From contig JARUPZ010000023.1 of NCBI GenBank assembly GCA_031213475.1, forward strand, positions 9,442,157 to 9,506,156: a stretch of 64,000 nt of DNA, in the 5' to 3' direction. This document shows positions 24,501 to 36,700 of the stretch, one piece after another. This DNA is from Nereocystis luetkeana. Its lineage: Eukaryota; Sar; Phaeophyceae; Laminariales; Laminariaceae. Within the stretch, counting starts at the first letter, position 1. Each line of letters starts with the position of its first letter. The translations under genes and the position numbers were made by a program. The notes beneath the pieces are model-generated. The model was not told the origin of the DNA and did no database searches. It saw nothing but the letters and a program-made list of their open reading frames with translations.

Positions 24501-25517
24501 CGGATGAGCGGTCCCCCCTAGCCGTCCTACGCTTCGGCGTACAGCCGTACCGTTCTTGGTCCGCTACACCTACAAAAACTCCGCTGTACGAATACTCGCA
24601 CGGCAGTATCAGTAACGCTCTCGAGTACCCAACCGAGTGTAAATATTGTTTAGAGGTAGAAGTTTCTGTTGAAGGCATGGCACAACAGCAAGCACCTCGG
24701 AGACCAGCAGAGTGGACAGCGGGGGGTACAGCCCAGCGAGCCGCTCCCATCCGAGATACTGGGTGCGCACGTACTTTGTGAGCCCGCCGTGCTCTCTGCC
24801 TGCGCTGATGCGATAGCCGAAGGGCTCTGGTCTCGGCACATGCTAAAGAAGAGCAACAGACATTAACTGAACACAGTATGGAGACCAGAATCGTACTTCG
24901 GGCGGTTCCCATCACCGTACAGAAGCCGTGACGCTGTTGTGCAGCCGTGACACTGCCCTGTGTGCGCGAGGGTGACCCGCCGTCTGTCCTGGCACCTGTG
25001 CTGCCCTTGTGACCCGCTGGGTCCGCTGTGCTGATGGTCCGCGGATTATGATGCCGGGTTTTGTGCCAGTACTTTTCTGTGGGGGGTGTTTTTTTTTGCC
25101 GGAGATCATCGCGGCCGTACGTAGATCCGCCGGAAAGCATTTTTTTTAGAGTACAGCGGCTGCTCAATAACGAATGTTAATTATTATTCGTTCGATTGAA
25201 CATGACATCGGCCACCGATGTCTGTAATGTGTACATGCACGTACACTTCACTGTACGCTCTACGCTTAGTGAGCTCAGAAAGAGCCGACAAACGCGGATA
25301 TTTTGTGTTGTCGCCGATGTACCTCGAGGTACGGCTACAACACATGGCGGTGTGACTTGTTCTTACGGTGCGGCGCGGGCTTACCACAACAGAGGGTGTT
25401 TTCATACTACGGCACGATAATACTGCTGAGGTGTACTGCTGTGGCACAGCAGTGCGTTTGGTGGTTACGGTACGGTGCTACTGCCCGCCGCCGTCACCGT
25501 TGTGCTCGGTGTTGTCG

Positions 25518-25571
<54 letters not shown>

Positions 25572-28500
25572 TTTCATCCTCCCGTTCGCTGGGGCGGGAC
25601 ACATGAAAGCGCTGCCATGGCCGCGACCGCCACCACCACCACCACCACCGGCGACCATCTTCCAGAAACCGAAAAAGTCTCACACCTTCGACCCCATACC
25701 CCACCAACAGAAACGCTCTGGCCCCCTGACCTTCCTCCCGTGCCCACCGCTTGGCAGGACTGGACAAGGTTGCCCGCACCCCCGACACCGGCAGGGTGGA
25801 GTGGGTCGATCAGGTGAGGGAGCTGGCCGGGCTCAAGGGTTCTCGTGCGTTTCATGTTGCCAACGGACTATATTTATGATGATAAACAGATGCGCAAACA
25901 TCAATAGCAACAACAGCGTGCTCAAAAGCTCCGCGACTGCTGTACGAGCAGTACAAGAGCACACTTTTATGCTGGAGTTCTGACATGAACTATTGTAGAC
26001 TGTTGCTGAACATGAAGTATTTGTTTCGGGCTCTTTTTGCACTACCGTGCGTATGCCGGGTTTTCATGCGAAGAGAAAGAAACGTTTTTACGGCGGCGGG
26101 GGTTGCCGTTCTCCCGTACTGCTGTAATGGGCGCCCGCAGCTAAGACCTATTATGTTAAAAAAAAACATGCTCAGATCGGCACGAACAGTTAGAAAATCG
26201 GGTCAAGACACACAGCTCGACAGTGTGACCAACTCTAGATCCTATACAATAGAGTTAGATCTACAGTAGGTCGGAAAACAAATAAGGCACTTGAGCCTGG
26301 ACACCAAATTGACGCTTCTTAACACCGGGCGCCCACTGTGTGCGATACAGATTTTGTATATATTGTGGGCCCGATTACTCTGTACTTAATAAAGGTGGGT
26401 TTTCACGCTTAAACGCTACCTTAAGTTTGTGTTTCTCCGCTGGGGTTGTTTTATGTATTGCTGCTGGTGTTACTGTGTACCACTCTGTTCAGCAATACAA
26501 GGAAGCTTTACATGTACTATCCACACATAAATGTTCCTTACTTTTCGGGGCATAGAGGTACCTGGTATTCACGTTCTACGATAGGGCATGCCTCATAGCT
26601 TCGCTCTCGGTGGAAGTACAAGGACCGTTTACTACGTGGCACCATAGTAATCAGGACCTATCATGTACACAAAAACCTATATATTACATTATTTTTAATC
26701 ATAGTATTTGGTCCTGATTACTGTGTGCCTCCGTAATAAATAGACACTGATATGAAGACCAAGCGTTCCTTGTATTTACGCCCAGGGTGACATTTTTTTT
26801 TAATCCTCCGGCGGATTGGTAAAAAGAAAGCTCAAGTTTTTTTTGCCATAGATATTTCTGACTGAAAGGGGGGGGGGGTCTTGACTGAGGATTTACCCAT
26901 CTGTGTCGCTAGAATATCATTTCCGTTTTGTTTACACTACGATATTTTGATATTTTGCTGTTCGTCGGGGTGCCCGTTCAGTTTTGCCACAAGGTCGGTT
27001 TTTAGAGGGGTTGCACTTTTTTGGCTCTATTCGTTTTTGGTTGTCCCGTTGAGTGTAGTGCGACATTTTTACTACCGGGGTGCGATGCTTTTAAGGACTG
27101 CGTAGTGCATCGAGTTGTTGGTCAAGATGCTCGAACAAAACGTTCCTCGAAAGTCATATTAAGAGATATCGAGCTCATGCGACGAGAGCCCATAAAATAA
27201 GCCACCACCGTCCGCTGCTCCCCACCGCCTGGCCGGCCACCTGTCCCGCCGCCACCATCGCTATCGCCATCGCAATTGCCGACCAGCTGGAGGTTTTCCG
27301 CTCGCAGATGTCGTTGGCCGCTAGGCTGTCCCGTCCCGTTTCTGTCCACTGCGTCAAGGCGCACGGAAAATTGGTGGAATGCCTTCGGGAGGGGCACGGC
27401 ATCGTCTCCAAGAAAGGGGGGGGCGGGGGGAAAAGCTCCGGTAATCGAGGGGATCGCCACGGCGGCGACAGCGGCGGCGGCAGTGGCACGAGGGAGGGGC
27501 AAGCAGAATTGGTGCCACGATGGGATCAGGGAGGTGGAGGGGGGGGGCGCTTGCCCCCGCGCATCGCGCTGCAGTGAGTTGCCGACTTGGTTTTGTGTGG
27601 GGGCGTTCGTTAACTCACCGTGGCGGTGGCGGTGGCGGTGGTGGTGGTGATGGCAGCTATAATAGTACGACGGGGCTGCTGTATCAGCGCTCTTGTCTTG
27701 CCCTGAACTTGAGAAGTTCGGGTGGGTGGTCTCTGGAAGGTACTGAACCGGGCATTTCTCAACTGCCTTAGGTAGCAGTAGTGACTTTGTGGCGGGAACC
27801 GGGCTACCTGCCGACTCCCTCCTCCCAGAGTCTACGGTCATACGACTACGGCCATGCATGAGATCGAGTACATCTCTCGTATCGAGTACACCCCCCCCCC
27901 CACCCCCCCCCGCCCCCCTCCCGCCTCATTCTTCTCCTTCTGCTTCTCCTCCCACGGGCTTTCTTTCCGCCAATCATCTTCCGCTGCTATAATTGTTGCG
28001 GACCGCTCGAATTTTATTTTGTGTGAATCAGCACGGCGATGTCGAGAAAACACTTACCGACTTGTGCGCACCGAGGTTGGGCCTATCGTTGCACCTTATG
28101 CATACGAGCGTGAAGGCAGCAAACCGCAGACCAAAACGAAAAGGAGAGAGCTACGCCTCATGCGAGCGGTCTCCCTTCCTCACCCATTGCCCGCTGGTCG
28201 ATCGAGTTTCACCTTCCCCCAATCCAATGTAACCCCCCCCCTCCCCCCCTGGCTACACCGGAAACCAAATCAATTAATTTGACGCTGTCGTCCATCTGCA
28301 AGAAAGTCCGCCTCACAAGCGGTTCTATGGTCATACGATTACGGTCATGGGTGATATTGAGTACCCCCCCTTCCCCCCCCCCCCCCCCTCGTCCCACCTC
28401 CTCTCCCCTCCCTCCTTACTGCCGCCGCCACCACCCGACTCCTTCACCTCCCCTCTAGTCTTGCTAAAGGAGGCCTAGCTTTCCTTTCTTCTTTGCCCTC

Positions 28501-31500
28501 ATCGTGCACCATAAATCGCTTTTTTTTCCCCCCTCTTCTCCTTCCCCTCGTCCACGAAAAATTCACGTTTTTGTTTTGGTCCACCCTTTCATGCCTGGGC
28601 GCAGCTCGTTCACGGGATCGGTGGAGGTAGCAAGGGACATATTACGGTGAGCAACAACAGCAACAAAACCCTTTCACTGCGCCACGCCCAGAACGTTTTG
28701 TGATCCCCACGAAACAACCGTTCTTTCTCCCTCACAAATATATACCTGGTATATATATGTATATATATTATACGTATTAATAGTGGCAAAGGAAATGACG
28801 TAGGCGGGGGGGGGGGGGGGCGAGGGAGGGAACGTGGGGGGTTGGAGGGGGAGGGGGTTGGAGGGGGTCCTGCGATGCCGGGGACGGAGCACGTCGGGTT
28901 TCCACCAACCAGGCAGACATGGCTTGCACCAATCGTGAAGCAAGGTGGGGGCGGGGGCGGGAAGAGGGGGGGAGTGTACTCGATAGGAGAGATGTACTCG
29001 ATCTCATGCATGGCCGTAGTCGTATGACCATAGATCTTCGCATCCCTACAATGCCGGGACGGAGCATGTCGGGTTTTCACCGACCAGGCAGACATTGCTT
29101 GCACCAAGCGCGAAGCGGGGGGGGGGGGGGGTACTCATTGTCGTGCATGACCGTAGTCGTATGACCAAAGGCCCTCGCATCCCTACGATGCCGGGACGGA
29201 GCACGTCGGGTTTTCACCGATCAGGCAGACATTGCTTGCACCAAGCGCGAAAAAAAAAGCGGGAGGGGGGGGGGGGGGGGGGGGACAATAACAGGTCCGG
29301 ATGCACGGGCGTAAGGAGTTCCAGTTATTTTTCGTCACGATTTTTTGCTGGGTTGAGAGGAGTGTCCTCCCACCGAACGGTGACGTACACGATGGGGGTT
29401 TTGCTTTTTACCATCGCGCAGCAAAACCGAATCTTGGATGATTTTGCGTCCGTTTCCTTCCTCGCCTTCTACAAAACCGAAACTGGACGATTTTGCGTCT
29501 GTCTCCTTCCTCGCCTCCTAAACGTCAGGGCCGGAGTCGATGACGTCGTGCCTCATCGTTACTTTTTTTGTTTTTTTCTTGTGCTCCTGCCCACGCTTAT
29601 TGCTCTAGTCTTCGTGTGCCGGTCTGAACCCGGTTCGTTTCTTCCACCTTTGTCGGGCCTGTCTCTGGCCGTCATCAAAGGATGGTTCACTCCGAGGGTG
29701 TAGGCGCCTGGGTCTATTACGGGTTCACTCCGAGGATGTAGGCGCCTGAGTCTTTTACGGGGGGAGGACCAAAGTAAATAGGGCGTACGGCACACACAAA
29801 AATATATGCCTGGTACGTATTTGCCTATTTTTACTGTTCATAACAATATTTGGTCCTACTCACTATGGTCCCCCGTAACAGTATTATCTCTCCCGACTCG
29901 GGAAGCGTGGGAGTTGAGCCCAGAAAACTTCTCAACAGTCTGCTTGGCTCGGTGCACGAGCCACCCTATACCCATCTGGGCGTTGGTCCGCGTCACCCCG
30001 ATTTCACCCCCCGAGACTCGCGTGGGGGCGTTCTTGCCGACGCGTGTTGATATTTTTGAGGGTCGCGGTCTCGCGATCGCGATGTTGCTGTGTCGAGATA
30101 TATCAGCAGTTGGCGGGTACCGACCGCCGGTTGCGATCTATTAGCAGCGAGCCGCAATCCATACGTGGCAGTCAGCAGCCAGTCTCGCGATCCTGTACCG
30201 GGTCGCGACGATGTCGTGGTCACTCTCTACTGACGAAATGACCCGACCAAGTCGGTTACAATGACGAACGACACGTATCGCAAAGTGGAGGGGTGGCGAG
30301 ATTAACCCTCACAAGACTGCAGTCCCGTTTTAGGTACAATTGGGGAAAAATTACGTCGAATTTGAGTGGGTTGTCCCCAAAACGGGACTGCAGTTCTTGA
30401 AGGGTTAAAGCAAAGTGCAGTCCCGTTCTGGGGCCAAACTACTGTGAAATTGAGAGATTTGTCCCCAAAACGGGACTGCAATACTAGAACGGCTGAGCTT
30501 ATTCTTAGAAGGTTTTTAGCCAAAATCAGGTATACCTTTTCTAGTACTAGCCCAAAAACAGGGGCAGACTAAAACACAAGTAGAAACACTCACACGCCAG
30601 GAGCCCAGTGCCGTTGGCCAGCCTCACATCCTACCTGTTTAGGGCTTCAAACTGGCCAGGGACACCTGGAGTTGCCTACTCGTACTTTGCCTGTTTTTGT
30701 TTGATTTCAGCCCATCAGAGAGGCCATACGTACACTGTTTTTTCGCTGCGTTTGCGGTTTCCGCTCCCTCGCTTGCAATTCTTACGTATACACTCTGAAT
30801 TCTGTACGTACGCATCTAGGCATACATACGTATGTACGCTGATTTCACTTTTTCTTCTTTGTGGTGTACGATATGCTTCAGTTATTTTGATGTGTACTAT
30901 ATATGTACCAGGTGGTTGTTTTCTGCAGTCACAGGAGTCAGGTTACAGCACCGTGAACACAGACGGCAGTCCGTCTGCCCCACCCCGCGTCGAGGTGGTC
31001 TCAGGTTTGGCACGGCAAAACATTTTCGCGCCCAGCAGGCGGTTCGGCGAGAATCGTCGAGAAGCTCCCAAAGCTGGCAACGGGGGGAAGGCGCCCGAAC
31101 AGACACTCTTGACGCGCCTGCCGTGACTAAGCTAACGAAGCCTGATGACCCTCCGCAGGTTCAAGTGGAGCCCGTGATGCAATGCCCTAAAGAAAACAAA
31201 GCAATTCAGATTTTTGGGGGCCACATGCCAAACGCTCAATGTTCAGGGGGGAAAAAAAAAAAAGTTTGTGATTTTACTTGGTTTCAGTGGCCTAAAACAC
31301 CGCTCGTGGCGTGTGTTTTTACTTGGTTTCAGTACATGACTGTTTTTTGTTCGAATTGAACCGGTGTATGTTCATGGTACTATTAATACTTTGAATGAGG
31401 CTGAAAGCCCGGCAATTACCTGGGTTCAGGCGTTGGGATCGAATTTGTAGCACTTGGGAGGCGTACCTCAGATGAAAAACCAAGGGTTTTCCCAGCGAGC

Positions 31501-32719
31501 CACGAGCCTTGCCCTCAGTTTCCCCGTGCCTGAAAGGAATAAATCTGCTGTTCTTCTGTCTCTAAGCAAACAACACACGTGAGTACCAACGAGTGCCTGC
31601 ATAATAGGCAAACCTGTCCAGGGATATATCGTGTCCCGAGCTTGATCTTAACATGTACCTGATTTTTGGCTTTTACCCTTATTTTTTACCAACCCGTCGG
31701 AGGATTTTAAAACAAAAAAAGGCGTGCTAGGAGGAGGGTAGCACTATCTGGCTGAAAAAAAAAACTCTCTTCAAGGCAGAGCCCCTAAACCCAGAATCGT
31801 CGATACTCGTTTTTTTTTGCGATATTTCTGTAGTATGTGTAAACCTAGGCCATGAGATTGTTGATCAACCGTTGCACTTGCGATTTTTTCAAAAGTCAAT
31901 TTTGACCTAGTATTGTGTAGAGCTCCTGAATCGAGAAAACCTCAGAACCGAAAAAGGGCGCACCTCGACCTTAGCATGTGAAAAAAATTATTAGCCATGT
32001 TAGAATTGCAGTCCCGTTTTGGGGACAAACCACTCAGAATCCAAGTAATTTGTCCCCAATACGGGGCTTGAGTCCTGAAAGTATTGATTGAGCAAGTTTT
32101 GCTGCCATCGACCGACATGCACGCGCACGGGGAGGTTCCTTCGTCGACGTCCGCTTAAGCGCCTTCGCGCTCGAATTGAGTCTCAATCCCGACACTGCTG
32201 TGTGCATCCTTGGCCTTGCCGAACACAGGCTTGGAGGGAGGACTGGCAGCAACGGCCGCGGCGGCGGTGGACGTGGTGGTGGTGGTGGTGGTGGTAGTGG
32301 TGGTGGTGGTAGTGGTGGTGGTGGTGGTGGTAGTGATGGCCTTGGCGAGGTGTTTTTCGGCTTCTCGGCGGCTGTGAACATGCGGGGGGACCGCGAGAGG
32401 AAACGCCTGCTCGGTGAGTTTCCATAGAAAATCGGACATGATGTGTATCAGGTGCAAGGCCGGGTGCTTCGTTTACGTAACATGCGTTGGGAATATCGCT
32501 AGAGGTAAAGAGAGAAAGAAAGAGAGACTGTGCCGCGATAACCCCCGGCGCAATGCTCTGGACTTCACAGCTGTATTTGAACAGATGCACCAACAGATGC
32601 ACCTCCTAAATAAACCTTCTTCGTGCATCACGCCCTCGCCCTATCAGCCATGCATCCTTCTACTCTGTGTTGTTTATTTATATAGTTGGTTACTTTGCCC
32701 CTGCCGCCGCCCCCGCGGT

Positions 32720-32761
<42 letters not shown>

Positions 32762-33061
32762 TGTTCCTGCTCCTGCTCCTTCTTCTCCCTCGCGTTTCGT
32801 TTCGGCACCGCGGCTCCGCCCGCAGAAATGCTGCGGGTCGTTCCCGACTCCCAGGTGCTCATAGAGACGGACAGGCTCGCAGCGGTGACAGGAGGCGCCG
32901 CCGCCGATGAGCTTCTGCGTGTGTGCGGCGCGATCGCGGAGGCCAAAGGGCTTTCAGTCGAAGACGCCGTAGCGCTCGCGAACAGAAACGCCCACCGTTT
33001 TCTCGCGGCGTCGGACACCACGGGCGGGCCGATCGGGGTTTCCTCATCGAGGGGACCGTAA
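20573..33061 (+). CDS. TatD-family metal-dependent hydrolase
   Basis: Seven exons join in phase: 20573-21192, 21805-21890, 25758-25813, 27287-27573, 28605-28646, 32229-32413 and 32826-33061 (TAA), giving 503 codons plus stop. TatD proteins are TIM-barrel deoxyribonucleases or amidohydrolases with two metal ions. The signature motifs appear in order: DTHCHVH (residues 4-10), GIGLHPW near 197, GEIGLDK split over exons 2-3 near 233, PVSVHC near 272, ALHSFTGS split over exons 4-5 near 349, VFFGFSAAVN, and the metal ligand motif ETD near 439. Family members run about 250-300 residues. The excess is low-complexity inserts: a Ser/Ala-rich stretch and a Gly/Ala run in exon 1, a Gly-rich stretch in exon 4 and a Gly run in exon 6. 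The start is set by MLIDTHCHVH, where family members usually begin. Introns 2, 3 and 5 (1.5-3.9 kb) are full of mobile repeats. The joins are mutually confirming; substrate is unknown. Confidence 0.88.
21267..21360. repeat. R2 inverted-repeat element in TatD intron 1
   Basis: AACCCTTTTAGAACCGAAG at one end, central GGGGACAAACCACTC and TTTGTCCCCAAAACGGGAC at the other. Non-coding. Confidence 0.75.
21546..21594 (+). repeat. (CTG)n microsatellite
   Basis: Sixteen or so CTG units in TatD intron 1. Frames through it read as poly-Ala, poly-Ser or poly-Leu and are not coding. Confidence 0.9.
22340..22447. repeat. R2 inverted-repeat element
   Basis: TTAACCCTTTCAGGACTGCAG to CTACAAGGGTTAA; terminal inverted repeat with central TTTGTCCCCAAAACGAGAC. 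A more diverged half copy lies at 22080-22172. Confidence 0.8.
23042..23138. repeat. R2 element nested in the 1.6-kb element
   Basis: TTTAACCCTTTTAGAACTGC to GCGGTTCTAAAAGGGTTAA, nearly perfect terminal inverted repeat. Confidence 0.85.
23398..23491. repeat. R5 element nested in the 1.6-kb element
   Basis: TACTCTGTCCGGAAATACAG mirrored by TTACATTTCCGGACAGAG, one of the cleanest R5 copies. Confidence 0.85.
24191..25515. other. TatD intron 2, no further feature
   Basis: Several long frames exist (for example 25167-24478, minus) but show no domain or plausible codon pattern. TACTGCTGTA motifs occur near 25425-25450. Confidence 0.4.
25516..25573 (+). repeat. (TTG)n microsatellite
   Basis: About 19 TTG units in TatD intron 2, roughly 185 bases upstream of the 56-base exon 3. 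Confidence 0.9.
26478..26563. repeat. R5 palindromic element
   Basis: TACCACTCTGTTCAGCAATAC to TTCCTTACTTTTCGGGGC. A half copy lies at 26740-26792. Confidence 0.65.
26630..26737. mobile_element. Diverged R1 element
   Basis: TACGTGGCACCATAGTAATC and GATTACTGTGTGCCTCCGTA ends with the family's internal CACAAAAACCTATATATTAC. The ends have drifted from the usual run of G. Confidence 0.75.
27830..28385 (+). repeat. Fragments of R3 next to poly-C in TatD intron 4
   Basis: An R3 3' end at 27830-27885 runs into a C run, and a second fragment at 28240-28365 (CACCGGAAACCAAATCAATT to GATTACGGTCATGGGTGA) also ends in a C run. The intervening DNA has no recognised feature. Confidence 0.65.
28862..29275 (-). 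repeat. Three tandem R3 3' ends separated by poly-G
   Basis: Minus-strand R3 ends recur at 28862-28985, 28985-29118 and 29135-29250, each bounded by a G run on plus. A clustered array of identical truncation suggests local duplication. Confidence 0.75.
29756..29879. mobile_element. R1 element with an internal GCCTGGTACG insertion
   Basis: Ends TTACGGGGGGAGGACCAAAG and CTATGGTCCCCCGTAA. Relative to other copies it has an extra GCCTGGTACG after the CACACAAAAA segment. Confidence 0.8.
30302..30495. repeat. R2 element plus an adjacent second copy
   Basis: A full R2 (30302-30408) is followed at once by a shortened one (30410-30495), both with TTTGTCCCCAAAACGGGAC or its near match. Confidence 0.8.
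32000..32082. repeat. R2 element just upstream of TatD exon 6
   Basis: GAATTGCAGTCCCGTTTTGG and CAATACGGGGCTTGAGTCC arms, 147 bases before the exon 6 acceptor. Confidence 0.7.
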
Positions 33062-33360
33062 GTAACGCTACTGCTGTAGTATATATACTCGCGAACAGAG
33101 AAACGCCTGCCGCGACGTGCTGGTGAGAAATCGCTGGCGGGCCAATTGGGGTTTCCACCTCGGACAGCGAGTCCGTCAGAAACGCTGTGCACTCCGCGAA
33201 GCAAAACACGCCTGCCGCGGTGTAGACAAAATCGACGGTGGGCCAAGGGGTTTTCCACCTTGAACAGGAAGGAGGCCGTACGCAACGGTTTTTACTCCCG
33301 AAAAAGAAACGCCTGCCGCTTCCTGCCGGCGTCGGCAACCGCCAGCGTGTCAAAGGAGGT
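33062..33360 (+). repeat. Degenerate tandem copies of the TatD 3' end
   Basis: About three units of roughly 100 bases repeat a pattern shared with the end of TatD exon 7: CTCGCGAACAGA-AACGCC, then GGCGGGCC-GAT-GGGGTTTCC. They contain stops and shifts. Similar fragments (TACTCGCGA plus CGCCTGTC/CACCTGCC) occur at 34610-34790. Confidence 0.6.
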
Positions 33361-33469
33361 ATGAGGGGTAGGGGGTGTTGGGGGGGGGGGGTTGTTCATC
33401 CACGCCTCCCAAAACAAATGAGGGGACGCGGAAACACCACAACAGCGTCTTCGTCAATCGTCTGCAGTA

Positions 33470-33776
33470 GAATTCTACTTGTTTGAGTCCTGGGTTCGAG
33501 CCCCAGGTGGGTCGGACTTTGACTTTATTTGCAAAAAATAAAAAGGATTCAATTGTTGAGAGCGCCTTGCAGCGTGGGTAGGCACAATTCGATGCGAGTC
33601 GACGAGGGAAGAAAAGGCTGAAATCTTCTCGCGATAAGAAATGAAGGCACGTACCGTAGCGGGAAGGGGGTAGAAGAGCCTGCTATGTGACCCCGGATCT
33701 GAGTTACGAGTAGGAAGGAGAGAGAGAAGAAGATGTGCGAAGATAATGAATGGGATGAGAAGAAAAAAAAAAAAAA
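33470..33776 (+). repeat. SINE-A, 5'-truncated
   Basis: Starts inside the tRNA-like head, keeps the B-box GGGTTCGAGCCCC (33491-33503), then the core and tail, and ends in a 15-base A run. There is no A-box, as expected for incomplete reverse transcription. Confidence 0.85.
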
Positions 33777-36700
33777 GTAGGGGGGGGTAAGGGTCGATCT
33801 TAACGACACGTATTGTATTTCGTTTTTTCCTGAAATTTCGGCCTTTCACCAAATTCAGCGAGGGTTGAATCTTATCGAGTAAGTGCCTCCGTTGGCTCGG
33901 GGAAATAATCGTCCACCCGGCACAGAATCGTCCCTACAGCAGCTGCGCTCGCGGAACCCATGCGTGCGGTGGCCCCACAGTCATCGGCCTGACTCGTAGG
34001 CAGGTGTCGGTGCCTTGGGGAGTGAAATCCATCACCTACTTGTCACGCAACAACGCCCAACGCTTGCCCAAAGCGACAAAGTCTCAGCTATTGCGGTCAC
34101 CGAGCTCAGTCGGTCGGCCACCTCGGGGCGGTCACCTGGTGAACTCGGCCACGAGAGCCCATGAAAGTTATTATTGCGCCTTCTGCGTTCGGCCATGGCT
34201 TGCGAGTGACCTTAGGAACGACCCCTGTCAGCTCTGTGCGCTCGCGAGTGGTGGCACAGCTCGAGCGGTGGGGTTGCCCGATCCTCTACGGCCTTGTACC
34301 TAAATTTCCTGAAAAACCCTAAAATTCGAGGCGACTTTTTGGGGGGGTGAAGTTTTTCGGCTGTTCCCGAGAATATTTCGAGAAAATACCGGAAAAAACT
34401 GAAAAACACTCGTCGTTAAGATCGACCCAAAAAGCATCGTTCTAGCTCCCGCAGCCGAGTTTTGCTTCTTCTTTTTTCCAAGTTTTTTCGAAATTTCTTA
34501 CATGCTCGCTTCCGCACTTTTTTTATGGAGATGAGTTAACGTGAGAACAGCAACAACGATAGCAACAGGTGTCCCATCGAAATGTATTCGTACTGCTGTG
34601 CTGGTACTCGCGAAATAAAACGCGGCCTGTCTTGGCAGTTTCTTCCAGGGGACGGCACCGGCAACCATCACCGGCGAACCGAAGGAGGTTTGCCCCACGA
34701 GGAGAGAGGCAATCAGTGTGATAGCCCTGTTTTACTCGCGATATGGAGGGAAACACCTGCCGGAGTGTCGGAAACCGCCGGGTGAGAGCCAAGCAGGGGG
34801 GACTTTCCATCTCTCTCGAGGAGGCCTTAACCTGCCGCCTTTTTCTCGTGAACGAAAACGTCCCATCATATTCATACCGTATCATTTTTTCCTCACGGGA
34901 CGTCTCTCGACAACGCACAGCGAGGGCTGAAACCCCGCCACGGGGACAAAATCGGAGCGGAGGGACGGTCGACGATCCCCCCTTCCGTCCCAGCGGTAGC
35001 AGCAGTAGTCTACGGCTCGACGCAGCGTCACTGATAACTACAGTAACTAACGTGGTTGATATTTAGTGACGATGGATGGCAGCATGTCTTGGTCGAACAC
35101 AAACCACGCCGAGCTGATGCAAGATAGGGGAGGGTTGTGTACTCCCGAGCTACCGCAGACACGCGTGAGCTGCGCTAGAGGCACATACTACGAGCACTTT
35201 TGACGCGTGTTTTCTTTCGCCTTATCGGGGTAACGGCGAAATTTTATTACTTTTCGCTGTGAATCATCGTACGAAAATGTGGCGCTGGCCGGTATTTTTG
35301 CTGCTATAAGCACCAACTACATTGCCTGTTGCCCCTCCCGGTGGGGCACGGTAGGGTCACTTCGACGGCGCTTGACGTCTCCCTCGGCCGCCAAGATATG
35401 CACTCTGCTGTAGTATGGGTCACCCCATAGGGTGGTCTGAGAAAGGCGGCATCCCGATACAAGGCGGTCAAAAGCGCTTAGCGCGACCGGAGAGTAGTAG
35501 CACTCATGACCTGGAGCGAAAAAGGCGGCTTCCCCCAATAAGGCGGTCGTACCGCTCTGATTGGCACACCGCCGCCTTACCGGGGGACTCCTGCGGTACC
35601 GCGGTACCTTTCTCATTTCTGACACGCTAACACCCCCCCCACACACACACGCTCCGTCTCGAAAGGGTGCGCCGTCTCGAAAGGGATGCGTGGTTAATGG
35701 TCGAATGACTAAGGCAAGCAACAAATGAGTACGCCCCCCCCCCCACACACACACCCGGTGTCCTGTATCGTCCTGGTTTTCTTCGACCAACTGAACTGCA
35801 ACAAAAAGAGACCAGCAATCACTCCGAGTATCATATCATACGTACCATATCGTCCCTACTTTTGTTTGTTTTTCTAAACTCAACTGTGTACTACTGCTGT
35901 GTACTACTGCTGTGTACCCGCCCTCGTCGCCGCCAACACATCGAACGGGGAAACGCGTCCCCAACGCACCGCCAGGTAGGTGGGGCGTAAAACAAAAAAG
36001 AGGATCGGAAGTCAATGGTACGACGTCGAGGTACGACGACAAAACGAAAAAAAAACACTATAAACACTACATTCAAGGTATAATAATGCTGTCCAGAAAC
36101 GAACGCTTGGGCATGAAAATATGCAGACCGAGGCAGCGAAACAGCTCACAGCAAGGACATTCACCCCCCTCCTCGCCATCCCACCCCTCGTTCACCGGCG
36201 CCTTCACCCCCCCCCCCCCGTCCATGTCCCCGATCACATGCGTTTTAGCGACTAAAGTCTTGAGCGATCATCCTACTGCAGTTATTATCATCCTCCTTCA
36301 GCACCACCACCACTATCACACAGTAATTGCTGCGTACCATTGTCCGCAAAAAAAAAGAAAATACCGCTTTTGGGCACTCCCAACGCGTACTCCCTAAACG
36401 GCCCTTACGCTTCCATGCAGCGGGTGTTGCAGCTCGTCACTTTACCTGCGCGTTTTTATTTCGCGAAAAATAAAAGAGACGCACGTGTCCGTTTCCAAAA
36501 CCTCAGTTTTCCACATCCTGCTCCACATCCCTGCACGAAAACTCCACAATCACTACATGCAAATCAACGGATCAATCACGCACCTTTCCGAAAATTAAAA
36601 GCCACCTGTGGCGTTGCAGCTGTGATGTGTCATACCGGTATATTTTAACAAGGAAGGCTCTTGTTGTGGCACCGACCGAGTGGCGAAAATTCGAGCCACT

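Noticed and set aside
24478..25167. 229-codon minus-strand frame in TatD intron 2
   Set aside because: No motif, mixed composition and no splice context; intronic position makes a separate gene unlikely.
31038..31110. GGSARIVEKLPKLA as the TatD exon after ALH
   Set aside because: It looks like the family motif but is in the wrong phase for the exon 4 donor and reaches a stop before any GT. The 42-base exon at 28605-28646 (SFTGSVEVARDIL) fits phase and motif at both ends.
33481..33520. Free-standing tRNA gene (GGGTTCGAGCCCC)
   Set aside because: Only the 3' half of a tRNA is present, and core and A tail follow; it is the head of a truncated SINE.
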